Shown here: piece by piece, positions 1-8,111 of the stretch
How the letters are laid out: each line of letters starts with the position of its first letter
How positions within the stretch are numbered: the stretch's first letter is position 1
From: Hyphomicrobiales bacterium
Lineage (GTDB): Bacteria > Pseudomonadota > Alphaproteobacteria > Rhizobiales > Aestuariivirgaceae
Reading direction: 5' to 3'
Length of the DNA stretch: 16,052 nt
NCBI GenBank assembly: GCA_012032065.1
Contig: JAAURV010000035.1
Location: forward strand, 1 to 16,052
Translations under genes and position numbers: made by a program
The notes under the pieces: generated by a model
What the model was told of the DNA's origin: nothing
What the model saw: the letters and a program-made list of their open reading frames with translations, nothing else
The model's database searches: none

Positions 1-846
1 GGCGACCCGCGAGCTGCTGGCCGAGCTGAGGTCGGGCGCAAGGTCCGCCTGGAGCTCGACAAGACCAAGGCCAAGCCGGGCGAGGTGCGGCTGTCGGTGC
101 GCGACCTGACCGTCGTCGACGGCAAGGGCGTGACCCGCGTCGACAAGGTCGGCTTCGATCTGCGCGCCGGCGAGATCCTCGGCATTGCCGGCGTCTCCGG
201 CAACGGCCAGAGCGAGCTCTTGGAGGCGCTGTCCGGTATCCGCCCGCTGTCAAGCGGCGGCATCAAGCTGTGCGATCTCGAGGTCTCCTCGAACGATCCG
301 CACGGCCCGGCGGAGGTGCGCGAGCACGGCTTGGCGCACGTGCCGGAAGATCGCCTGCGGCTTGGCGTCGTGACGTCGTTCCCGGCCTGGGAATCCTTTG
401 TCCTCGGCTATCACGAGAACGAGGAATATAACGGCCGCATCCTGATGGATCGCGAGGCAATGACCAACGCCTGCGGCAAGCTGATGGAACGGTTCGACGT
501 ACGGCCGCGCAACCCGGAGCTCAAGTGCGGCAATTTCTCCGGCGGCAACCAGCAGAAGCTGATCCTGGCGCGGGAGATTGCGCGTAAGCCCAAGGTGCTG
601 CTGGTCGGGCAGCCGACCCGTGGCGTCGATATCGGCGCCATCGAATTCATTCATCGCCGTCTCATCGCACTTCGCGATTCCGGCAAAGCGATCCTGCTGG
701 TGTCGGTCGAACTCGACGAAATCCGCTCGCTCTCCGACCGCATTGTCGTGATGTTCGCCGGCAAGGTCATGGGCGAACGCGCGGGCGACGCCGACGAACG
801 CGACATCGGGCTGCTCATGGCCGGCGTCACCAAGGATGCGGCGTGA
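1..846 (+). CDS. Nucleoside ABC transporter ATP-binding protein, C-terminal part (one apparent frameshift)
   Basis: This is the C-terminal half of a two-domain ATPase of the nucleoside/simple-sugar importer type (NupA/RbsA-like); the 5' end lies outside the window. The second nucleotide-binding domain shows the relaxed Walker A GVSGNGQSE (nt 190-216), the family VPEDR motif, signature FSGGNQQK (nt 535-558) and a degenerate Walker B, LLVGQPTRGVD, with Gln in place of the usual Asp-Glu; such degeneracy is common in one half of these ATPases. The linker reads ATRELLAEL in frame 2 (nt 2-28), then VGRKVRLELDK in frame 1 (from nt 31). The family has LMVGR here, so a single T appears to be missing at nt 29-30. 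The stop overlaps the next start as TGATG. Two downstream nucleoside-type permeases and salvage enzymes support nucleoside rather than sugar as substrate. The family is clear; the exact substrate is inferred. Confidence 0.9.
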   Translation, partial: GDPRAAGRAEVGRKVRLELDKTKAKPGEVRLSVRDLTVVDGKGVTRVDKVGFDLRAGEILGIAGVSGNGQSELLEALSGIRPLSSGGIKLCDLEVSSNDPHGPAEVREHGLAHVPEDRLRLGVVTSFPAWESFVLGYHENEEYNGRILMDREAMTNACGKLMERFDVRPRNPELKCGNFSGGNQQKLILAREIARKPKVLLVGQPTRGVDIGAIEFIHRRLIALRDSGKAILLVSVELDEIRSLSDRIVVMFAGKVMGERAGDADERDIGLLMAGVTKDAA

Positions 847-1971
847 TGGGCGGCAAGGGCGAACTTCCGGCCTGGGTCGATCTCGGCCTCATTCCGCTGC
901 TCAATTTGCTTCTGGCGCTCGTCGCCACATCGGTGGTCTTCCTTCTGATCGGCGAGAATCCGCTCGAAGCGCTGGGGATCATGCTCAACGGCGCTGCCGG
1001 CTCGATCAAGGGCTGGAGCTACATGCTCTACTACGCCACCAACTTCATCTTCACCGGACTTTGCGTTGCGGTCGCCTTCCATGCCGGTCTGTTCAATATC
1101 GGCGGCGAAGGCCAGGCCTATTTCGCAGGCCTCGGCGCAGCGATGGCCGGTCTTGGACTCGAGTTCCTGCCATGGCCCATACTGATTCCGCTCACCATTC
1201 TCGCGTCGGCATTGTTTGGCGCGGTGTGGGGCTTCGTGCCGGGTTACCTACAAGCGAAACGCGGCAGCCACATCGTCATCACCACCATCATGTTCAACTT
1301 CATCGCCGCAAGTCTGATGGTCTATCTCATCAATTACTGGTTCCGCCCCGTCGGCAAGATGGCGGTGGAAAGCCGCAACATTGGCTCGTTCGATTTTCAG
1401 CAACTCGATCTGACCGGCGCCTACATTCCAAACTTGCGCGAACTCTCGATGGGGCTCTTCCAGTATCGCCTGCCCTCATCCCCTCTCAACCTCACAGTGC
1501 TGCTCGCGTTCCTTGTGGCGTGGGCTGTCTGGTATTTTCTCTGGCGCACAAAGATTGGCTACGAAATCCGCGCGGTGGGCTCCAACACCAATGCCGCGGT
1601 CTACGCTGGCATCAAGCCGCAGCGCATCATCATGATCGCGATGGCGGTTTCGGGCGGACTTGCGGGACTCGTCGCCGTCAATGAAGTGCTGGGAGCGCAG
1701 CACCGCCTGCTTCTTGAATATGTGCAGGGTGCCGGCTTCGTCGGCATCGCGGTGGCTCTGATGGGCCGCAATCATCCTTTCGGCATCGTACTCGCCGCTC
1801 TGCTCTTCGGCCTTCTCTATCAGGGCGGCACCGAACTTTCCTTCGCCAAGGCCCAGACTCAACCGCGACATGGTGGTGGTGATTCAGGGTCTGATCATCC
1901 TCTTCATGGGGGCGCTCGAGCAGGCCTTCCGGCCCTGGCTCACCGCTCTTTTCTTCAAGCCGGAGGACTGA
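846..1971 (+). CDS. Nucleoside ABC transporter permease 1 (apparent frameshift near the 3' end)
   Basis: This is an inner-membrane permease of the BPD_transp_2 family (NupB/YufP-like), with many hydrophobic segments and the family hallmarks GLFNIGGEGQ, GSHIVITTIMFNFIA, GYEIRAVGSN and GFVGIAVALMGRNHP. ATG 846 is chosen because it overlaps the ATPase stop (TGATG); a GTG lies just upstream at 843. The conserved C-terminus switches frame near nt 1860: ELSFAKAQT reads in frame 3, then NRDMVVVIQGLIILFMGALE in frame 1 down to a TGA at 1969-1971. Family alignment suggests one extra base (about c1860). Without the correction the frame would run into the next gene to 2036 with an unrelated tail. The repaired protein is about 374 residues. 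It should pair with the following permease to form the membrane channel. Confidence 0.9.
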
Positions 1972-1972
1972 G

Positions 1973-2938
1973 ATGTTCGACATCTTCTTCAGCCCCGAAA
2001 CCCTGTCCTCCACCATCCGCATGTCGGTGCCGCTGATCCTCGCCTGCCTCGCGGGTCTCTGGTCCGAGCGCTCCGGCATTGTCGACATCGGGCTTGAAGG
2101 CAAGATGCTGATCTCCGCCTTCGTCGCCGCTGCCGCCGCCGCGTCGCTCGGCAATGCATGGCTTGCCATGTTGCTGGCGGTACTCGTCTCCGTCGGATTC
2201 GCACTGGTGCATGGCTATGCCTCGATCAATCATCGCGGCAATCAAGTCGTGTCGGGCGTTGCCATCAACATGCTCGCTGCGGGCCTTGCCGTGGTCATCG
2301 GCAACGAGTGGTACAAGGAAGGCGGCCGCACGCCGCCCATACCCTTCGAGGCCCAGTTCGCGATCATCAATCTGCCAGGTTTCGACCTCTTGAGCGGTAC
2401 TCCGCTGATCGGGCCTTATCTGAAAATCGTCTCGGGCCATTCGCTGCTTGTCTATGTCGCGTTCGCGGCGGTGATCCTGACCGCGTGGGCGCTGGCCAAA
2501 ACCCGCTTCGGCCTGCGCCTCCGCGCGGTTGGCGAGAACCCCCACGCAGTTGATACCGCGGGCATCTCAGTTGCCCTGCTCCGCTACAAGGCCGTCATCC
2601 TCGCGGGCATCCTCTGCGGCCTCGCGGGCACTTATCTCTCCGTCGCTTTGCAGGGAAGCTTCGTGCGCGATATGTCGGGGGGCCGTGGCTTTATGGCGCT
2701 CGCCGCATTGATCTTCGCCAATTGGCGCGCCTGGCCCTCCATGTGGGCCTGCCTTCTGTTCGGCTACCTGCAAGCCGTCGGACTTCGTATGCAGGGCGTA
2801 AAACTCGGGACCTTCGAAGTGCCTGTGCAGTTCATCAACATGCTGCCCTACGTCCTGACCGTGGTGCTGCTCGCCGGTTTCATCGGCAAGTCGATCCCGC
2901 CCCGCGCGAGCGGCCTTCCCTATACGAAAGACCGCTGA
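1973..2938 (+). CDS. Nucleoside ABC transporter permease 2
   Basis: This is an intact 321-residue BPD_transp_2 permease of the NupC/YufQ type, shorter than its partner as usual for this pair. Recognisable blocks are SGIVDIGLEGKMLISAF near the N-terminus, NQVVSGVAINMLAAGL, FGLRLRAVGENPHAVDTAGI (the cytoplasmic loop expected to contact the ATPase), and GRGFMALAALIFANWRAW. It is almost continuously hydrophobic, with about eight to ten likely membrane spans. It starts one base after the stop of permease 1, and its TGA overlaps the ATG of cytidine deaminase. With the preceding ATPase and permease it forms the inner-membrane part of a nucleoside importer. The BMP-type lipoprotein that normally delivers the substrate is not in the window and probably lies upstream. 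Confidence 0.93.
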   Translation: MFDIFFSPETLSSTIRMSVPLILACLAGLWSERSGIVDIGLEGKMLISAFVAAAAAASLGNAWLAMLLAVLVSVGFALVHGYASINHRGNQVVSGVAINMLAAGLAVVIGNEWYKEGGRTPPIPFEAQFAIINLPGFDLLSGTPLIGPYLKIVSGHSLLVYVAFAAVILTAWALAKTRFGLRLRAVGENPHAVDTAGISVALLRYKAVILAGILCGLAGTYLSVALQGSFVRDMSGGRGFMALAALIFANWRAWPSMWACLLFGYLQAVGLRMQGVKLGTFEVPVQFINMLPYVLTVVLLAGFIGKSIPPRASGLPYTKDR

Positions 2939-3333
2939 TGAGCCGCGATCTCATTGAGGCGGCGCTGGCGGCGCGCAAACATGCCCATGCGCCCTACTCC
3001 AAGTTCTACGTCGGCTCGGCGATGCGCGATGAGACGGGCCGCATCCATGCCGGTTGCAACGTGGAGAACGCCGCCTATCCGCAAGGCTGGTGCGCCGAGT
3101 GTTCGGCAATCGCGGCGCTGGTTGTGTCAGGCGCGAAGCGCATCACGGAAGTGGCGGTGGTGGGCAACGGCGAGACACTGTGCACGCCTTGCGGCGGCTG
3201 CCGCCAGAAGATACGCGAATTTGCCTCGGACGATGTGGCGGTCCATTGTTATGGCGAAAGCGGAAAGTTGATCAGAAGCTTCACGCTCGGCGAATTGCTG
3301 CCTGCTTCCTTTGGGCCGGAGAATTTGAAATGA
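2938..3333 (+). CDS. cdd: Cytidine deaminase
   Basis: This cytosolic zinc enzyme converts cytidine and deoxycytidine to uridine and deoxyuridine. At 131 residues it is the size of the small homotetrameric form. The zinc and catalytic centre is visible: Cys52 and Glu54 in WCAEC, and Cys85 and Cys88 in PCGGCRQ. The substrate motif GCNVENAAYP (39-48) is also present. The usual CAER is CAEC here, so the Arg after the catalytic Glu is replaced by Cys55. The ATG overlaps the upstream permease stop (TGATG) and the TGA overlaps the next gene's ATG (ATGA), so it is translationally coupled on both sides. In this operon it would feed imported cytidine into the uridine/deoxyuridine pool. Confidence 0.95.
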   Translation: MSRDLIEAALAARKHAHAPYSKFYVGSAMRDETGRIHAGCNVENAAYPQGWCAECSAIAALVVSGAKRITEVAVVGNGETLCTPCGGCRQKIREFASDDVAVHCYGESGKLIRSFTLGELLPASFGPENLK

Positions 3334-4105
3334 CGCTTGCTTCCCGCCTGGCTGGCCGCTCTCCCAAAACCGCCATCATCCTCGGCTCGAGCCTTGGCGG
3401 CATTGCCGATCGGGTGGAGAACCCGCTGGTCATTCCGTATACGGAGCTTCCGGGTTTTCCCGTGCCCAAGATTTCCGGTCATGCCGGCAAACTCGTCGTG
3501 GGCAAGCTCGGCGGCAAGGAGGTTGCGGTGCTTGCAGGCCGCGCGCATCCATATGAGAGCGGCAATCCAGGTGTCATGCGGCCAGCCATCGAGCAGTTGA
3601 GGGAAGCCGGCATCGAGACGCTAATCCTCACCAATGCGGCGGGCTCACTCAAGAAAACCATGCGGCCCGGCTCGATCATGCTGATCACCGATCATATCAA
3701 TTATTCAGGCATGAACCCACTTGTCGGCCAGCATGGCGATGAAAACTTCGTGCCGATGACCGATGCTTACGATCCCCCTACACGAAAGAAGCTCATGCCG
3801 CGGCGAAAGCGGAAAAGATCGCGCTCAAGCAAGGCATCTATGTCTGGTACTCCGGGCCCTCCTTCGAAACGCCCGCCGAGATCCGCATGTTCCAGAAGCT
3901 TGGCGGCACGGCAGTCGGCATGTCGACAGTCCCCGAAACCATCATGGCGCGCCGCTACGGCATGAAAGTCGCAGGGCTTTCGGTCATCACCAATCTCGCC
4001 GCAGGCATCGAAGGCGCATCTCCAAGCCACGAAGAAACCAAACGTGAGGGAGCGAAAGCGCTTGGCAATATGACGCGGCTGCTCACAAGATTTTTCGAAG
4101 CATAG
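3330..4105 (+). CDS. punA: Purine nucleoside phosphorylase (one apparent frameshift)
   Basis: This enzyme splits purine (deoxy)nucleosides with phosphate into free base and (deoxy)ribose-1-phosphate. It is of the trimeric PNP/MTAP family, as shown by ILGSSLGG, GRAHPYESG, TLILTNAAGSL, SIMLITDHINYSGMNPL, YSGPSFETPAEI and GMSTVPETIMAR. The ATG overlaps the cdd stop. The reading frame breaks at the C run 3774-3778: DAYDPP reads in frame 3, then YTKEAHAAAKAEKIALKQGI in frame 2. Five C are present where six restore the frame, so one base is probably missing. The repaired protein is 258 residues, a normal family length, with conserved sequence on both sides. Purine specificity is inferred from the family; the symbol is a family name and not a proven orthologue. 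Confidence 0.9.
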
Positions 4106-4140
4106 TGATGCGCCTGCTTTTGCAAACCGAGACGGAGAGA

Positions 4141-4282
4141 GCCGTCGAACCTCTTCGACGCAAGTCTTCTCGCAAATTCTCCGCTGTCAAGGATCGCGCG
4201 TTCGCGCGACCGCGCAGCGCGCCTTCGGCGTCCTTGACAGCGGAGAATTTGCGAGAAAAGATCACCGAAGAGGTTCGATGGC
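4141..4282 (+). repeat. 142-bp inverted repeat (palindromic element) inside the salvage operon
   Basis: This is a long near-perfect palindrome between punA and deoA. The outer arms 4141-4157 and 4266-4282 pair over 17 bp with one G-T wobble. The inner arms 4167-4193 and 4231-4257 pair perfectly over 27 bp. The short asymmetric bulges 4158-4166 and 4258-4265 separate them. The 37-base centre contains small GC-rich hairpins (tcgcgcg-tt-cgcgcga at 4194-4209, then cgcg-cag-cgcg). The structure could be a MITE-like or palindromic repetitive element, and its transcript would fold into one very long hairpin. No target-site duplication or transposase was recognised, so the mobile origin is inferred. 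Confidence 0.85.
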
Positions 4283-4320
4283 GTGCCGCGTTCACTCGAT
4301 GTCCCGCAGGGCCCCTTGAT

Positions 4321-5637
4321 ATGCTTCCACAGGAAATCATCAGGAAGAAGCGTGACGGCATCTCCCTAGCGCGCGGCGAGGTGAAGGACTTCATCTCGGG
4401 ACTCACCAACGGGACCATCTCCGAAGGCCAGGTTGCCGCCTTCGCCATGGCGGTGTTCTTCCGCGGCATGAGTGCTGAAGAAGCCGTCGGCCTAACCCTC
4501 GCCATGCGCGATTCCGGCACGGTGCTGAACTGGGATTTGCCCGGACCTGTCGTCGACAAGCACTCGACCGGCGGCATTGGTGACAACGTCTCCCTCATGC
4601 TCGCCCCCATGCTCGCCGCCTGCGGCTGTTATGTGCCGATGATTTCGGGACGAGGCTTGGGCCACACCGGCGGCACCCTCGACAAGCTCGACTCGGTGCC
4701 GGGCTACACGACACAGCCAGGGCTCGATCTCTTCCGCAAAGTGGTGCGCGAAGAAGGCGCCGCGGTCATCGGCCAAACCCCCGATCTCGCCCCCGCCGAC
4801 AAGCGCCTCTATGGCATCCGCGACGTTACGGCCACCGTCGAGAGCGTACCGCTCATCACCGCGTCCATTCTCTCGAAGAAACTCGCAGCCGGGCTTCAAT
4901 ATCTGGTGCTCGATGTCAAAACCGGCTCCGGCGCGTTCATGGCGAAGAAGAAAGACGCGGTAACGCTTGCGCAGAGTCTTGTGAGCGTTGCCAATGGCGC
5001 GGACCTCAAGACCACCGCTTTGCTCACCGATATGGACGAACCACTGGCATCCGCTGCCGGCAATGCAGTGGAGGTGAAGAACGCCGTCGACTATCTCACC
5101 GGCGCGCATCGCGATCCGCGCCTGCATGAGGTTACGATGGCGCTCTCCGCCGAATTGCTCGTCTTGGCGAAGCTCGCACGCGACGACAAGAGCGCGCGTG
5201 CGATGCTTCAGATGACTCTCGACACGGGCAAAGCCGCCGAACGCTTCCAGCGCATGGTGGCGGCGCTTGGCGGGCCATCCGACTTCGTTTCACGCGTGGC
5301 TGATCATCTTCCGCAAGCGCCAATCATCCGTCCCTTGTCCGCGAAGAGGGCATTGAACGTGACCAGCATCGACACGCGTGCCTTGGGACTGGCGGTCATC
5401 GAGCTTGGCGGAGGCCGCCGCGTGGCGAGCGGCACCATTGATCATGCGGTTGGTCTCACGTCGCTTGCGGGCAAAGGCCAGCCGCTTGCGAAAGGCGATC
5501 CCGTTGCGATCATCCACGCGCGCAGCGAAGATGGATATGCGCGCGCCGCGGCGATCGTCGAAAAGGCGTACAACCTCGGCAAAGCTCCTCGAAAGACGCC
5601 CGCCGTCATTCAGCGCATCGGAGCAACGAAGACGTGA
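4321..5637 (+). CDS. deoA: Thymidine phosphorylase
   Basis: This enzyme reversibly splits thymidine or deoxyuridine with phosphate into base and deoxyribose-1-phosphate. The 438 residues align along the whole length with the E. coli DeoA pattern (about 440). The N-terminus LPQEIIRKKRDG is conserved, followed by phosphate-binding KHSTGGIGD (80-88), the family signature SGRGLGHTGGTLDKLDS (109-125), the APADKRLYGIRDVTATV block, and DVKTGSGAFM. ATG 4321 is chosen because family homology begins there. The frame stays open upstream to 4105 through the palindromic element, but that extension has no family match. The Shine-Dalgarno is weak (a gcaggg about 11 bases before the ATG). Its end overlaps deoB as GTGA. 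Unlike its neighbours, it shows no frameshift. Confidence 0.96.
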   Translation: MLPQEIIRKKRDGISLARGEVKDFISGLTNGTISEGQVAAFAMAVFFRGMSAEEAVGLTLAMRDSGTVLNWDLPGPVVDKHSTGGIGDNVSLMLAPMLAACGCYVPMISGRGLGHTGGTLDKLDSVPGYTTQPGLDLFRKVVREEGAAVIGQTPDLAPADKRLYGIRDVTATVESVPLITASILSKKLAAGLQYLVLDVKTGSGAFMAKKKDAVTLAQSLVSVANGADLKTTALLTDMDEPLASAAGNAVEVKNAVDYLTGAHRDPRLHEVTMALSAELLVLAKLARDDKSARAMLQMTLDTGKAAERFQRMVAALGGPSDFVSRVADHLPQAPIIRPLSAKRALNVTSIDTRALGLAVIELGGGRRVASGTIDHAVGLTSLAGKGQPLAKGDPVAIIHARSEDGYARAAAIVEKAYNLGKAPRKTPAVIQRIGATKT

Positions 5638-6811
5638 GCCGCGCTTTTCTTGTCATCCTCGACAGCTTCGGCATCGGAGGCGCGCCGGACGCGGCAAGCT
5701 TCGGCGACGAGGGCGCCAACACGCTCGTTCATATCTGCGATCACATGGCGCTCAATGTGCCCAACATGGCCTCGCTAGGCCTTGGCCTCGCGGCCAAAGG
5801 CGCAAGTGGACGTAATCCGCTTCCCGAGAGCAAGCTCATCGGCCGCTATGGACATGCCACGGAGGTTTCGCGCGGAAGGATACGATCACCGGGCATTGGG
5901 AAATCGCCGGCGCGCCCGTCAACTTCGATTGGGGCTATTTCCCGCGCACTATTCCCGCGTTTCCTCAAAACTTGGTCGACGAGATTGCGAAGCGCTGCAG
6001 ATTGCGCGGCTTCCTCTCGCTCCGTCATGCCTCGGGCATTGAGGTGATCGAGGACCACGGCGAAGAACACATCACAACCGGCAAGCCCATCATCTACACA
6101 AGCGCCGACAGCGTTATCCAGATCGCGGCGCATGAAACGCACTTCGGGCTGGAACGGCTCTATGAGGTCTGCCAGGTCACGCGCGATCTCACCTACGAGA
6201 TGAAGATCGGGCGGATCATCGCAAGGCCCTTCGTTGGCGAGAGGCGAGGCGGATTTCAGCGCACCGGGCACCGCAAGGACTTCGCGATGACACCTCCCTC
6301 CCCCACGCTCTTCGATGAACTCACAAAAGCCAAACGCGATATCATTTCCGTCGGCAAAATCGGCGATATCTACGCCCATCGCGGCACCGGCCGCGAAATC
6401 AAAGTCTCCGGCAATCCCGCCTTCATGCAAACGACCGTCGACAACATGGACGGCCTTAAGGACCATGGATTTCTGATGGTCAACTTCGTCGACTTCGACA
6501 CCAATTTCGGCCATCGCCGCGATCCGACCGGCTACGGAAAAGCGCTCGAAGACTTCGACCGCGAACTTCCCCGCATCATGTCGAAACTCACCGAAGGCGA
6601 TCTTCTCATCCTCACCGCCGATCACGGCAACGACCCCAGCTGGAAAGGCACCGATCACACGCGCGAGCAAATCCCGATCATGTCTTTCATGCCGGGAATG
6701 ACGCCCGGCGGTATCGGCCATCGCAAATCCTTCTCCGACATCGGGCAAACCATTGCGAAGCATCTGGGTATTGGGCCGCTTGGCGCCGGAGAAGCGTGGA
6801 GCCTCTCTTAG
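5634..6811 (+). CDS. deoB: Phosphopentomutase (one apparent frameshift)
   Basis: This enzyme converts (deoxy)ribose-1-phosphate from the two phosphorylases to the 5-phosphate, completing nucleoside salvage. It belongs to the alkaline phosphatase superfamily. Metal-binding motifs are visible: VILDSFGIGG at the N-terminus, NFVDFDTNFGHRRD, TADHGNDP and DHTREQIP near the C-terminus. The start is GTG at 5634, overlapping the deoA stop. The frame breaks at the A run 5876-5877. The conserved sequence is EVSRGKDTITGHWEIAGAP, read by restoring one missing A; this segment holds the Thr that is phosphorylated in bacterial phosphopentomutases. The repaired length is about 392 residues, against about 407 in E. 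coli. The gene ends at TAG 6809-6811, right at the first downstream hairpin. Confidence 0.92.
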
Positions 6812-6857
6812 CGCATAACGCGCTCAAGTGGAATCACTTGAGCGTTCAGTTATGCGC
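6811..6857 (+). terminator. Two-tier hairpin with GAAT loop, probable terminator or palindromic extragenic element
   Basis: Outer stem gcgcataac (6811-6819) pairs with gttatgcgc (6849-6857). Inner stem cgctcaagtg (6821-6830) pairs perfectly with cacttgagcg (6835-6844), and the loop is GAAT. It begins on the last base of the deoB stop, between convergent deoB and choV. There is no T run on either side, so it does not look like a classical intrinsic terminator. Its two-tier form repeats in the next hairpin, which suggests an extragenic palindromic repeat that may also stop transcription. Confidence 0.6.
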
Positions 6858-6870
6858 CAGATTCAAATTG

Positions 6871-6914
6871 CTAGAGCAACTTACCGGCGGTCGAATGACC
6901 GCCGGTTGCTCTAG
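6871..6914. repeat. Second two-tier hairpin with GAAT loop
   Basis: Outer stem ctagagcaac (6871-6880) pairs perfectly with gttgctctag (6905-6914). Inner stem ccggcggtc (6884-6892) pairs with gaccgccgg (6897-6905), sharing one base with the outer arm, and the loop is GAAT (6893-6896). It lies 8 bp before the choV stop codon. Architecture and loop match the hairpin at 6811-6857, although the stem sequences differ. It may act as a bidirectional transcription end between the convergent operons. Confidence 0.6.
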
Positions 6915-6921
6915 AAGTTCC

Positions 6922-8111
6922 CTACTCCGACCGCTTCAACACCGCCTGCAGCACGTTGCGGACGCCGATCGCGCCCATGAAGCGGTCGTTGTCGTCGAAC
7001 ACCGCAACGGGCGCGGTATCGGCATTGTGGATCGCCAACATCACCACCTTGAGCGTCGTCCCGGGCCTCGCCCAATAGACGGGCCGCGTGCCCTCGGGCA
7101 CCGGGTTCTCAACCTCGGAGACCGATATCCAGCTAGCTTTTTCTTGTCGCGCTCGGCGGCGATCACCTTGTTGTTCTTGTCGAGCTTGAAGCGCGTGGTC
7201 TTGCGCCGGTCGAGCCATATCCAGCCGTCGCCCGCCTTTTCCAATTCGTGCACGCTGCGCATGACGTTCCAGGCGGTCAGCACAGACAGCGGATTCACGT
7301 TGGCAATGAAATCGCGCACATAATCGTTGGCGGGCCGGAGAACGATGTCCTCCGCCGGTCCCGACTGCACGATACGGCCGCCCTCCATGATGGTGATGCG
7401 GTTGCCAATCTTCAGCGCCTCCTCGAGGTCGTGGCTCACGAACACGATGGTCTTCCTGATCGATTTCTGCAGTTGCAGAAGCTCATCCTGCAGCTTGGTG
7501 CGGATCAAGGGATCGAGCGCCGAGAACGGTTCGTCCATCAGCAAGATCGGCGCTTCGGTGGCAAACGCCCGCGCAAGCCCGACGCGCTGCTGCATGCCGC
7601 CCGACAATTCGTGGACGTATTTGCTGGCCCATTGGTCGAGGCCCACGAGCTTCAGTTGGCGGTCAACTTTCTCGTTCCTTTCGGCATCGGGAACGCCCGC
7701 GAGTTCGAGGCCGAACCCACGTTCTCGCGCACCGTGCGCCAGGGCAGCAGCGCAAACTGCTGGAATACCATGGCCACCTGCTTCTGGCGGATGTGGCGGA
7801 GTGTTGCCTCGTCGCAGGAAGCGACATCCACCATGCGGCCGCCGTCCTTCACCAGCACTTGGCCGCCGGTCACCTTATTGAGCCCGTTCACGGCGCGCAG
7901 CAGCGTCGATTTCCCGGAGCCCGAAAGCCCCATCAGCACCGAGATTTCGCCCTCGTTCACGACGAGGTCCGCGCCCCGTCGCACCCAGAACCGCGCCCGT
8001 CTTCGAGAGAATCTCCGATCGATGCGCGCCCGCATGCGCCATCTTCCGCGCCTCATCGAACTTCTCGCCGAAGATGATGTCGACATTCTTGAATTCGACG
8101 GCGGCGTTCAT
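6922..8111 (-). CDS. choV: Choline ABC transporter ATP-binding protein (three apparent frameshifts)
   Basis: This is the cytoplasmic ATPase of a choline/glycine-betaine importer (ChoV/ProV family). Read through the shifts it is about 396 residues: Walker A GLSGSGKST (61-69), Q-loop VFQQFALLPW (115-124), signature LSGGMQQ (169-175), Walker B ILLMDEP and H-loop VSHD. The C-terminal regulatory part is CBS-like, ending GAIGVRNVLQAVLKRSE. Frame breaks lie at 7974-7977 (one extra base in a run of four), 7714-7715 (one missing; NVGFGLELAG restores) and 7138-7142 (one missing in a run of five; DKKKASWISV restores). Each is in a homopolymer with conserved sequence on both sides. The ATG overlaps the choW stop (ATGA). 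Confidence 0.9.

Noticed and set aside
3330..4105. Programmed ribosomal frameshift at the C run in punA
   Set aside because: The run lacks a typical slippery site with a downstream structure, and the same single-base defect recurs in many unrelated genes here, so an artefact is simpler.
5846..6763. 305-residue open frame on the - strand opposite deoB
   Set aside because: It is the reverse-strand shadow of a well conserved phosphopentomutase; its His/Asp/Gly-rich sequence has no family features.
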